From an uncultured Erythrobacter sp. (lineage in GTDB: Bacteria > Pseudomonadota > Alphaproteobacteria > Sphingomonadales > Sphingomonadaceae): a DNA stretch of 64,000 bases. Below the pieces are notes generated by a model. It saw only the letters and a list, made by a program, of their open reading frames with translations. It searched no databases and was not told the DNA's origin. Of the stretch, positions 19,743-26,151 are shown piece after piece. The DNA is taken from NCBI GenBank assembly GCA_913061345.1, contig CAJXTZ010000003.1, positions 10,244 to 74,243 of the forward strand. The letters run 5' to 3'. Every line of letters starts with the position of its first letter. The stretch's first letter is position 1. A program made the position numbers and the translations under genes.

Positions 19743-20027
19743 TATAGCGATGTGAGTTGTACACGGATCAGCGCAAAGCCGCTCTACTCGCAGACGGGTT
19801 GATTCCGCCCAAAACCGAATTTCTCAATCATATCATAATGATAAGTCCCGAATTCGCGGGGTAGGGTGTGCTCCCTTGTTCCCATATGCGCGAGGGAGGA
19901 CCAGACAATCAGGGGTCTTGATCTCGGACGCCTTTTTCCAACCTTCATGTTGGAGCGCGAGCAAGCGAGGCTGGGCAGGTCTTCCGGCTCAGTTCGTTGG
20001 CATTCGGGAGCCTTTGAGAAGACAACT
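19743..20027. other. Candidate origin of transfer (oriT) region
   Basis: Non-coding DNA directly upstream of the relaxosome gene. It is AT-rich at first and then has short inverted repeats: ATCAT...ATGAT around 19838-19853, and CTCCCT (19871-19876) paired with AGGGAG (19893-19898). Between them and the upstream GC step is GGGTAGGGTGTGCTCCC, whose GGTGTG at 19865-19870 recalls the F-type nic context. Leading-region genes to the right and tra genes to the left both point leftward, as expected if the plus strand is transferred rightward from here. The nic position is a guess. Confidence 0.45.
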
Positions 20028-20134
20028 GCACCTGCGAAAGAGGCAGCGGCAAAGGGCGCGTGGGAAGCAAGGCAAGCGGGGCATGTCGCTTGGCTGGCTT
20101 CCCGCCGCCCGACCCGTTGCCGGTTCGCAAGTGC
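20028..20134. repeat. Long imperfect inverted repeat (about 107 nt hairpin)
   Basis: The two arms pair over most of their length. GCACCTGCGAA at 20028 matches TTCGCAAGTGC ending at 20134, GGCAGCGG matches CCGTTGCC, and the inner GGGAAGCAAGGCAAGCG matches CGCTTGGCTGGCTTCCC with two mismatches. The loop is about 8 bases. No ORF with a ribosome site lies in it. Position between the candidate oriT and the first leading-region gene suggests a role in single-stranded DNA (single-strand initiation site or promoter), or a structured RNA. Confidence 0.6.
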
Positions 20135-20310
20135 ATGCAGGGCCCGGATACTTAAAACGCCGCACCCTCAGGAGCGCATCGCATGATGCGCGGGACAGAG
20201 TGCGTCCATAGCCCTGCTCCGTTTTCGGGCGCCGCTGCAAAGCGCGCGGTGCCCGTCAGCCCGGCACTATACCTGTTGACGACCCGCTATCACCGACCCC
20301 AGCGAACATG

Positions 20311-20346
20311 AAAAAAGGGCAGGAACCGTTCCCGGTTCCCGCCCTG
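20311..20346 (-). terminator. Rho-independent terminator after the 73-aa gene
   Basis: On the minus strand GGGCGGGAACC pairs with GGTTCCTGCCC and is followed by six T. It begins about 10 bases after the stop codon of the gene ending at 20356. Confidence 0.8.
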
Positions 20347-20355
20347 CCGATAGCC

Positions 20356-20577
20356 TCAGAACTCGTCGAGCATTCCCCCGTGGACCGTGTGGACCACCCG
20401 CGCCGTAAGATACGCTGGTAATGCGTTGTAGTCACCCTCGTCGAGAGCAACGTATCCAAGCTCGTCATCCTCGATAACGTGCTGGTCGAAGAAACTGTGA
20501 AGCGCTCTTTTCTCGGCGGTTTCAAGGGCCTCGAAGTAGCTGCGCGATGGTAGAGTGCAATGTGTAGAACAAGCCAT
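20356..20577 (-). CDS. Small acidic protein of the leading region, 73 aa
   Basis: Starts at the ATG 20577-20575 with an excellent ribosome site (ATCAGGAGGATTACC) that is closely shared by other leading-region genes. The product is acidic (YFEALETAEKRALHSFFDQH, then DDELGYVALDEGDYNALPAYL) and has no motif I recognise. It is the first gene after the putative oriT and has its own terminator. By analogy with other leading regions it could be an anti-defence or anti-SOS protein, but this is inference from position only. Confidence 0.7.
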   Translation of the reverse strand: MACSTHCTLPSRSYFEALETAEKRALHSFFDQHVIEDDELGYVALDEGDYNALPAYLTARVVHTVHGGMLDEF

Positions 20578-20649
20578 GGTAATCCTCCTGATATCTGTCG
20601 TGAGACGACAGGAGATCGCGCGATGGTCTTGCGTATTCCGGGTCACAGG

Positions 20650-20760
20650 ATCGCCCGAACGGGCGACCGCGGGAGCGGCGGTGGGGGCAACGATTTTGTC
20701 CGATGCCGGATGCAATCCGGTGGCGGCCAAAATGGTGGGGCCCCGCACGTCCTTGAGGCG
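20650..20760. repeat. Structured inverted-repeat element C (weaker relative of elements A and B)
   Basis: Upstream of the 73-aa gene. CAACGATTTTG (20688-20698) pairs with CCAAAATGGTG (20727-20737) with mismatches, enclosing a strong hairpin GCCGGAT/ATCCGG (20705-20724). A CCGC-GGGA-GCGG tetraloop hairpin lies just to the left, like the CCGC-GTGA-GCGG hairpin of element B. Sequence similarity to A and B is low; the likeness is in layout and in position upstream of a leading-region gene. Confidence 0.4.
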
Positions 20761-20923
20761 GGATATGCAAGGCCATCATGCTGGGAGAACCGTGAGCCAG
20801 GACCCACCACCTCCGCCCCAATATCAAACGCCCGCTAGGCACGAATTGCCTTTCCTACACCCTGATGACGCGTGCATGGAATTCACCGGGAGCAGATCTG
20901 AGGGGTATGAAAGGACAAAAAAC

Positions 20924-21190
20924 ATGCCCCGAAACAGGAGCGCGATTGCAGCCCTGCAGAAGCTCGAAGCGGATCGCGAAGCGCTTGACGCCAAACAGCG
21001 AGAGCTTGAGGCGCAAGCTGCAAAAGAACTCGGGCAAATCATCCTTGGAACCGGCCTTGAGACGTTCTCAAAGAAGGGATTGAAGCAGGTCGCCGAGGCG
21101 CTTGGAAAGCTCGGCGAAACAGCTGCAATTGCGAAGCTGGCGGAGCGCAGTGCACCACGAACTTCGACTGCCTCACCGGGCACCGAGTAA
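20924..21190 (+). CDS. Small helical conjugal-transfer-associated protein (TraC-like), 88 aa
   Basis: Starts at the ATG 20924, shortly after an AAAGGAC ribosome site. The sequence is a charged N-terminal coiled coil (ALQKLEADREALDAKQRELE) followed by KELGQIILGTGLETF and KGLKQVAEALGKLG. This is the layout of small TraC-like proteins beside oriT in Agrobacterium-type and sphingomonad elements, so an oriT-processing accessory role is possible. It is the only native leading-region gene here on the plus strand. Confidence 0.7.
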   Translation: MPRNRSAIAALQKLEADREALDAKQRELEAQAAKELGQIILGTGLETFSKKGLKQVAEALGKLGETAAIAKLAERSAPRTSTASPGTE

Positions 21191-21195
21191 CCACA

Positions 21196-21235
21196 AGAGA
21201 AGAGGCCCTGCCGCTTGCGGCGGAGCCTCTTCCCA
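21196..21235. terminator. Bidirectional terminator between the 88-aa gene and ssb
   Basis: GAAGAGGCCCTGCCGC and GCGGCGGAGCCTCTTC form a long stem with a TT loop between two convergent genes. There is no long T run on either side, so strength is uncertain. Confidence 0.6.
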
Positions 21236-21256
21236 AGGGTCCGATCACCTGCAGCT

Positions 21257-21643
21257 TCAGTCGATCGGGGGAGCGTCCTGGTTGTCGCTGCCAGCCGCGC
21301 GCGAGAGGAAGTCGACCTTATCGGCAAGGATCTCGCAGCCGTACCGCTTGATGCCGTCTTCGTCTTCCCACTGGGTGTAGTGGAGGCGGCCCTGGACCGA
21401 TACCAGCTGGCCCTTCGAGCAGTATTCGCCGACGGTTTTGGCGAGGCCATTGAAGCAGGTCACCCGGTGGAATTCGCTGTCCTTGGCGGTGTAGCCGTTC
21501 TCATCCTTGTAAGTCTTGCCGTCCTTGTCCCGCGCTGGGCGGTCGGTAACCACGGTGATGCCGGTAACGCTGGTCCCGCCTTTGGTTTCGCGGGTCTCGG
21601 GATCGCGGGCGATGCGGCCGGTGAGGATAACGAGATTGGTCAT
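21257..21643 (-). CDS. ssb: Single-stranded DNA-binding protein
   Basis: 128 residues from the ATG at 21643, with AAAGGAG 8 bases upstream. The OB-fold is clear (MTNLVILTGRIARDPETRET, then EFHRVTCFNGLAKTVGEY and GQLVSVQGRLHY). It lacks the long linker and the DDDIPF-type acidic tip of housekeeping SSB and ends in DNQDAPPID. Plasmid and ICE ssb genes of leading regions coat the entering strand and blunt the SOS response. It has a structured leader (element A) and a small hairpin (AAGCCGGAA/TTTCCGGTTT) just before its ribosome site. Confidence 0.95.
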   Translation of the reverse strand: MTNLVILTGRIARDPETRETKGGTSVTGITVVTDRPARDKDGKTYKDENGYTAKDSEFHRVTCFNGLAKTVGEYCSKGQLVSVQGRLHYTQWEDEDGIKRYGCEILADKVDFLSRAAGSDNQDAPPID

Positions 21644-21715
21644 GATAAATTCTCCTTTAGCTCTCAAACCGGAAACCACTTCCGGCTTGCGAACGTCGAA
21701 GAGAAACAGGGCATG

Positions 21716-21838
21716 GGAGGACTGCACCGCAGGCCCTCAGGCAAGCCTGTGGGCCAAGGGAAACCTGTTCATGACGGGTGGTGCGGGCAGCCCGCGCAGC
21801 GGGCAACACGGCCGGAAAGGAACAGGTTGCAGCGCCTC
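21716..21838. repeat. Structured inverted-repeat element A upstream of ssb
   Basis: Three nested parts are visible on the plus strand. An outer stem pairs GAGGACTGCA (21717-21726) with TGCAGCGCCTC (21828-21838), with a bulge. A side hairpin GGCCCTCAGGC/GCCTGTGGGCC spans 21732-21755. The inner stem pairs AACCTGTTC (21762-21770) with GAACAGGTT (21820-21828) and encloses GCGGGCAACACGG. Element B has the same layout, including AAACCTG, GCGGGTAACACGG and CAGGTTGC. On the minus strand it would be a 5' leader of ssb about 75 bases from the start codon. Confidence 0.7.
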
Positions 21839-21924
21839 AGCTGACCTGGTTCAGACAGGTTCGCAAGGAAAGCCGGAGTGGAGTCCGATTGGGCATAAAG
21901 GTAACTCGGAGATCCAATGTGTCT

Positions 21925-22197
21925 TCACTCTTTCGCATTGCCTTCGCCGCGCGCGAGAAGGTCCATGAAATTGCGGGCCGCCTCACGGTCATCATCATCT
22001 TCGAACGCCACTTCGAGGTCAGGGGCTGACCCAAGCATGTGGAGCAAGGCCCATAAGGCGAAACGCTTTCCGCGATCCTGCTCAAGGCCAAGATCGACCA
22101 GGCAGCGTTCAATGCCCGTAGCGAGGGTGTCGGGGGTAACGGAGGACACGTCGGTGTCATAGAAATAGCGGCTTAGCAGGTCATCGAGTTGCATCAT
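21925..22197 (-). CDS. Hypothetical acidic protein, 90 aa
   Basis: Start at 22197 (ATGATG; a start three bases later is equally possible); the ribosome site is weak. The product is an acidic helical protein (LDDLLSRYFYDTD, then GKRFALWALLHMLGSAPDLEVAF and DDREAARNFMDLLARG). I do not recognise a family. It lies between the ssb and DUF2493 modules on the same strand and probably belongs to the leading region. Confidence 0.65.
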   Translation of the reverse strand: MMQLDDLLSRYFYDTDVSSVTPDTLATGIERCLVDLGLEQDRGKRFALWALLHMLGSAPDLEVAFEDDDDREAARNFMDLLARGEGNAKE

Positions 22198-22422
22198 TGT
22201 GTCCGATGAGGCTTCGTGTTGGTGGCAGGCGTTAGCGTCATGAGAACGCCCCAAGGGACGATAAATGAGCCAGACATTTAGAGGAGAATTGGCGGGCGGT
22301 CGCTCAAAAGCGACACAGGGCCTATGGGGAAGTACGATCCCAAGAGAGCAGCACACAGCCACACACCAATCCGCCATTCAGCCATGCACCGCAAGAGGGC
22401 CAACCCCAGAGTAAGAAGCGGG

Positions 22423-22446
22423 AAAACGAGCGGCCGAAGCCGCTCG
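22423..22446 (-). terminator. Rho-independent terminator after the DUF2493 gene
   Basis: CGAGCGGC-TTCG-GCCGCTCG followed by TTTT on the minus strand, a perfect 8-bp stem with a tetraloop, beginning 16 bases after the stop codon. Confidence 0.8.
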
Positions 22447-22461
22447 CATTCAGGTCGGCTA

Positions 22462-23385
22462 TCAACCACCGGTGGGGTATCGACGATCGACCACAGTAAT
22501 CCGCTGAGCCTTGGCCTCGATGACCAGACGCTCGAGTACACCATTGCCCGGAAACGCAATGACGTAGCGGGGCTTCAAGCTCAGCATCTGCTCATTGCGC
22601 TTAAACCCAGCGCGGGCGCCAAGACGCCTGTCGAGGGAAAATACCAGTTGCTGGATGTCGCGTCGTTCGGCCCAGCTAGCTGCCAGCCGATCAACACCCT
22701 TACTGTCGCCGCCATGCACGAGAAGCATGTCGGGAACCTGATCGTAGACCTTGTCGAGGGTTGCCCAGACGGTTTCAGCAAAAGCTTTGGCTTCGTCAGT
22801 GGTTGCAAAGGATGATCGACCGCCTGCAAAAACGATTGGCGTGCCTTCGGGTGAGTGAGCGGCTCGGCGCCGTTCGGCGCGGGTGCGTAGAAAATCGCGG
22901 GCATCAACAACGGCTGATGTGATCTTGGCGGAGTGGTTTGGCCGGGAGCCGGACATGGGCTTCCATGAAGATCCAATCTCGTCGAGGTACAGACCAGCCG
23001 CGGTTTCCCGCATCTGTTCAAAAGCGATCATGCTGGCTTCTGCCGCCTGCGCGCGCTCAACCTGCTCGTCGAGATTGCTCGAATGGATTTCCGACCCATC
23101 GGCGGAGGCAAGCAAAGCGCGGATCTCGTCGCTCGCGCGGTCGAGCCGGGACGATTTGCGGCTGGCTGCGCGATGGAAAAGATTGACGAAACCCCAAGCG
23201 ATATCCTCGGCATCGGCCTCAAGAGCGGAATCTGCAAACATCGCAAAGAGGTCTGACCAGGCTCCGGCAAGCGTCTGATTGATTGCTTCGTCACAAGGAA
23301 AATCGGTCTGGGTAAATGGCGCGGGCTTGATGCTGAAGCCTGACAGGTCAAGGCCTGCGAGGTGGTCAATGAAGGTGTCATACAT
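22462..23385 (-). CDS. DUF2493 (SLOG-superfamily) domain protein
   Basis: 307 residues from the ATG at 23385 with AGGAGATTTGACC upstream. The C-terminal third is a DUF2493/YAcAr-type Rossmann-like domain: IVFAGGRSSF (about 182), VPDMLLVHGGDSKGVDRLA (about 218) and YVIAFPGNG (about 280). These domains are thought to bind nucleotide-derived ligands. The N-terminal half is helical with no known motif. The protein is common in sphingomonad conjugative elements. It has structured element B in its upstream region and a CTGATC/GATCAG hairpin directly before its ribosome site. Confidence 0.85.
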   Translation of the reverse strand: MYDTFIDHLAGLDLSGFSIKPAPFTQTDFPCDEAINQTLAGAWSDLFAMFADSALEADAEDIAWGFVNLFHRAASRKSSRLDRASDEIRALLASADGSEIHSSNLDEQVERAQAAEASMIAFEQMRETAAGLYLDEIGSSWKPMSGSRPNHSAKITSAVVDARDFLRTRAERRRAAHSPEGTPIVFAGGRSSFATTDEAKAFAETVWATLDKVYDQVPDMLLVHGGDSKGVDRLAASWAERRDIQQLVFSLDRRLGARAGFKRNEQMLSLKPRYVIAFPGNGVLERLVIEAKAQRITVVDRRYPTGG

Positions 23386-23464
23386 GGTCAAATCTCCTGA
23401 TCTTTTCGAGGGATCAGAAGACGCGACTTGATTGACTCGCTCCCGATCCGCCGGAGCCCGATCA

Positions 23465-23576
23465 GGGCCGGGACAAGGGTGAAAGCGCACCGCGTGAGCG
23501 GGAAACCTGCGGCCCTAGGCTGGCGCGGGTAACACGGGCCGAAGGGCCGCAGGTTGCGCCTTCACCCGACCGGCCC
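23465..23576. repeat. Structured inverted-repeat element B upstream of the DUF2493 gene
   Basis: The outer stem is GGGCCGG (23465-23471) with CCGGCCC (23570-23576), then GGGTGAAAGCGCA (23477-23489) with TGCGCCTTCACCC (23555-23567), one mismatch. A CCGC-GTGA-GCGG side hairpin sits inside it. The inner stem AACCTGCGGCCCT (23504-23516) pairs perfectly over 13 bp with AGGGCCGCAGGTT (23543-23555), around a loop containing GCGGGTAACACGG. The layout equals element A although the stem sequences differ, which looks like compensatory variation. Confidence 0.75.
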
Positions 23577-23678
23577 AGGGCCTCTCCCGGCGGAATGGGT
23601 TGAGACAAATCAGTGACTCTTTACCGAAATGGGCCGGAGTGCGACCTTTGCTGCCAATGCGAAACTGCCGAACCGATG

Positions 23679-24113
23679 TCATGGCGAAGCATTCGCGCGC
23701 TCGAAGATCGCCTCGCCATTGGAAAATCGTCCAACGAGACGGAGCTCTCCAAACACTTTGATGAATCTGTCAGACACCTGGGTGAGCCATTGCTGGGCAC
23801 GGCCCGATCTCGCATTTCGGTAGTCGGCCTCCCAATAACGGCTGTCGTCGCGTTCAACGATCCAGATAGCGGCGAGACCGCAATAGGTTGAAACCCCGCA
23901 ATCCGCGAAAGCGTTGCGAAGGAGGATGCGATCTTCACGGCCACGCCAGCCATCAAATGGCTCGAGTGATGGAAAGCAGGATCTGACCGTTTCGACGATG
24001 TCCTCAACGAGGCATTCGTAGGCCCAGTCGTCCTCCGCTTCGTCGACCAGACGAAATGCGACGATGGCACCCGTCGGATAGCTCACAGAGCGTCCAATGG
24101 TGGTCTCCTTCAA
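23679..24113 (-). CDS. Hypothetical protein, 144 aa, coupled to ardC
   Basis: Start ATG at 24113 overlaps the ardC stop by four bases (ATGA), so it is translated with ardC. It is a soluble protein rich in Trp and Asp (DEAEDDWAYECLVEDIV, FDGWRGREDRILLRNAFADCG, QQWLTQVSDRFIKVFGELRLVG). I do not recognise the family. Its tight coupling to an antirestriction gene in the leading region makes an anti-defence role possible but unproven. Confidence 0.7.
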   Translation of the reverse strand: MKETTIGRSVSYPTGAIVAFRLVDEAEDDWAYECLVEDIVETVRSCFPSLEPFDGWRGREDRILLRNAFADCGVSTYCGLAAIWIVERDDSRYWEADYRNARSGRAQQWLTQVSDRFIKVFGELRLVGRFSNGEAIFERANASP

Positions 24114-25045
24114 GCTGCTTGTTCGAGATCGTTGTCGTCTTCAGACGACTGGCGCTTATCCAGACCGCCAAGGCGCATCAGCAAGCTTGCCGCCTCCTCG
24201 GCCTTTGTTGCGGCTGTCAGGATTGCCCTGTCGTCGGACCTCAACAACTTCAGCCAAGACGCAATATAGCTCGCGTGATGGTCGAGGTGAGTCACGGGAA
24301 GACCAAGTTCTGCGCCGAGAATTGCCGAAGATAGTTCGGCTACGAGTTCTTCGGCCGCATAGGCCTCGCTGCCAAAGCGGTTCTTCAGATCGCGATCGAG
24401 TCGCGATGAATGTCCGGTCCAATGCGAAAGCTCATGCGCGAGCGTTGCGTAATAGTACTCGTATGCGTCGAAAAGATCACTCGGCGGCATTGTGACCCGG
24501 TCACGAACCGGTTCGTAATAGGCTTCGCAGCCGTGGTGGCGAAGATTAGCGCCGACAGACCCGAAGAAGTAATCGAGCCGTTCCTGTCGCCCTTCCGGCT
24601 CTACGGGTGCGAGGAGCGGTTGCGGATTGTACATTTGCGGCAGGCCATCGCACTGGTCTGCATTAAAGACGGCGTAAGCCTTAAGGACGCGGCGCGTCTC
24701 AGTGTCATCTTGGCCGCTGGGATCTTCGACCTCCTTTTCGTAGGTCTTGTAGAAGATCGCGATAGTCGACTTTTCGCCTTTGCGGACTTGTCCGCCCAGC
24801 TTCTGGCATTGCCGGTATGTCATCCAGTAGGGCGAGGAATAACCAGATGCATCAGCGATCATCCAAAGCCAAAAGGTGTTCATGCCCTGATAGGGCGTTC
24901 CACACGCACGAAGAGGGCGGGAGACGGGTAGCCCTCGCCATGGCTTGACCCAGGGCTTGGTGCCCTGTTCGAGCTTCTCGATGATTGTGGCTGTTATCCG
25001 CTGTGCGGGAGACTGCGACGAGGCTGAGCGCTTGAATTTCGGCAT
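24110..25045 (-). CDS. ardC: ArdC-type antirestriction protein (ssDNA-binding plus zincin domain)
   Basis: 311 residues from the ATG at 25045 (CAGGAGATCTTCC upstream). The N-terminal ArdC domain (AQRITATIIEKLEQGTKPW, GLPVSRPLRACGTPYQGMN) binds single-stranded DNA. The C-terminal zincin-like domain has the HExxH motif in LAHELSHWTGH (about 217) and EELVAELSSAIL with the third ligand. ArdC of IncW plasmids protects incoming DNA from restriction during conjugation. Its gene here points toward the putative oriT, as expected for early expression. Confidence 0.92.
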   Translation of the reverse strand: MPKFKRSASSQSPAQRITATIIEKLEQGTKPWVKPWRGLPVSRPLRACGTPYQGMNTFWLWMIADASGYSSPYWMTYRQCQKLGGQVRKGEKSTIAIFYKTYEKEVEDPSGQDDTETRRVLKAYAVFNADQCDGLPQMYNPQPLLAPVEPEGRQERLDYFFGSVGANLRHHGCEAYYEPVRDRVTMPPSDLFDAYEYYYATLAHELSHWTGHSSRLDRDLKNRFGSEAYAAEELVAELSSAILGAELGLPVTHLDHHASYIASWLKLLRSDDRAILTAATKAEEAASLLMRLGGLDKRQSSEDDNDLEQAA

Positions 25046-25194
25046 GGAAGATCTCCTGAATGCCGGGACGAGATTGTCCCAGAGCACTCAGAAAGAGCCC
25101 ACTTTCCTCTCTATTTTTGGTCGGCTTTGCGCCCCAAAGTCAGAAATAACAGGACATCGCAGCGTTTCCCAATAGCAGACATTTGGCTCGAGCC

Positions 25195-25238
25195 TTGCCA
25201 AGGTGGGATTGGGCGTTCGAATCGCTTCGCCGGCTCCA
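25195..25238 (+). other. 3' half of a tRNA-Gly(GCC), att-like remnant inside the ICE
   Basis: From the anticodon loop TTGCCAA onward the sequence follows tRNA-Gly(GCC): variable region, an intact T-arm with GGGCG-TTCGAAT-CGCTT, and an acceptor ending in CCA at 25236-25238. The 5' half is not tRNA-like, so this is not a functional tRNA. It resembles, but is not identical to, the tRNA-Gly fragment at 57610-57654. Such a 3' half is what a tyrosine-integrase attachment site in tRNA-Gly would leave or carry. Confidence 0.75.
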
Positions 25239-25260
25239 TGTTCTATGCTGAATTCAAGTA

Positions 25261-25290
25261 AAAATGGCCCGGCTGATGCGTGGGCCGTTT
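25261..25290. terminator. Terminator-like hairpin downstream of the tRNA-Gly fragment
   Basis: AAAATGGCCC and GGGCCGTTTT pair around an 11-base loop, giving a hairpin with an A run on one side and a T run on the other (can act in both directions). It lies 23 bases after the tRNA CCA, as a native tRNA terminator would, suggesting it travelled with the tRNA end. Confidence 0.65.
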
Positions 25291-25408
25291 TGCGCTGTGG
25301 ATTAATTGCACTGAGCTTACGTGCCCAGCTTCCAATACGCGGCCAACCAAGAAAAAAATTACTGCTATCATCTAGATAAACGTCGATGGGTCATCGAAGA
25401 AGGATCAC

Positions 25409-26038
25409 ATGAGCAAGTTCGCAATTACGATGGCCGATTACAATCGGGTTCACCAGATCGTGCATGGCGTAATTAAGGACGAAGGAACCGTTGAGCGTGG
25501 ATGCACCTTCTTCGCAATCGTTGGCTCATACCTGCTGAACAAGCATTTCGGCATCGCAGCCACGGCGATTGGGGGTGGCTTCGCTCTCTGCGTTGAGGAA
25601 GGTCCGAAGTGTATCTTCTACGGCAAAGATGATGACGGCAAGTTCACGTGGGGTGACGATGGTTTCCATATGTGGGTTCAGACCGAGGAACACATCGTCG
25701 ATTTTATGGCTCCGATCTATCGTGAGGCATTCGCAGTTGCCCAACCAGATATCGAGATACCGCGGAAGATGTTTCAAAAGCGGCAGATCGACGAGAGTGC
25801 CAGTTTAGATGAGCTATCTATTGCCGGTGACTTCATCGCTTTTCCTGACCCAGACTTGAGCGAACAACTGATCGACCGATTCTTGAGTCGACCAACCAAC
25901 ACGGACCTTTTACACGTTTGCGAGGCTTGGTTCGGTAGCCGCCGAGGCAAGCAAAAGCCAACGATGAGCATGGGTAGCAATGATGGAATTGTGCGCCATC
26001 TAACCTTGCCGCCGACCATCGCCCGAGGTTCATGGTAA
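25409..26038 (+). CDS. DUF2026-like protein, 209 aa
   Basis: The product begins with ADYNRVHQIVHGVIKDEGTV and CTFFAIVGSYLLNKHFGI, with GFALCVEE and FHMWVQTEEHIVDFMAP further on. This is the pattern of the DUF2026 family, whose function is unknown. The Cys and the HMW...D residues look like a papain/transglutaminase-like arrangement, but I cannot confirm that. It starts at an ATG after a GAAGGA ribosome site and precedes the SIR2-HerA pair by about 110 bases; it may be a cassette companion. The text looks more AT-rich than the ICE backbone. Confidence 0.7.
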   Translation: MSKFAITMADYNRVHQIVHGVIKDEGTVERGCTFFAIVGSYLLNKHFGIAATAIGGGFALCVEEGPKCIFYGKDDDGKFTWGDDGFHMWVQTEEHIVDFMAPIYREAFAVAQPDIEIPRKMFQKRQIDESASLDELSIAGDFIAFPDPDLSEQLIDRFLSRPTNTDLLHVCEAWFGSRRGKQKPTMSMGSNDGIVRHLTLPPTIARGSW

Positions 26039-26151
26039 CAATAATGAACCTCGCTCTATCCAACAATTTGAGAAGAAAGCGTGACTCATAATTCACTCGC
26101 CCGCTAGTATGATTGCGGAGATGCCGGATTCTTTTCGTGAGCGGGGAAACT

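Noticed and set aside
22196..22290. CCGATGAG followed by pairing bases, considered as a hammerhead ribozyme core
   Set aside because: The GAAA core segment and proper flanking stems are missing.
21716..23576. Elements A and B as transposon ends or MITEs
   Set aside because: No target-site duplication or shared terminal sequences; stems differ in sequence while the pairing layout is kept, which favours a functional fold.
25195..25238. A functional tRNA-Gly inside the ICE
   Set aside because: The D-arm, acceptor 5' strand and anticodon-stem 5' strand are not present upstream.
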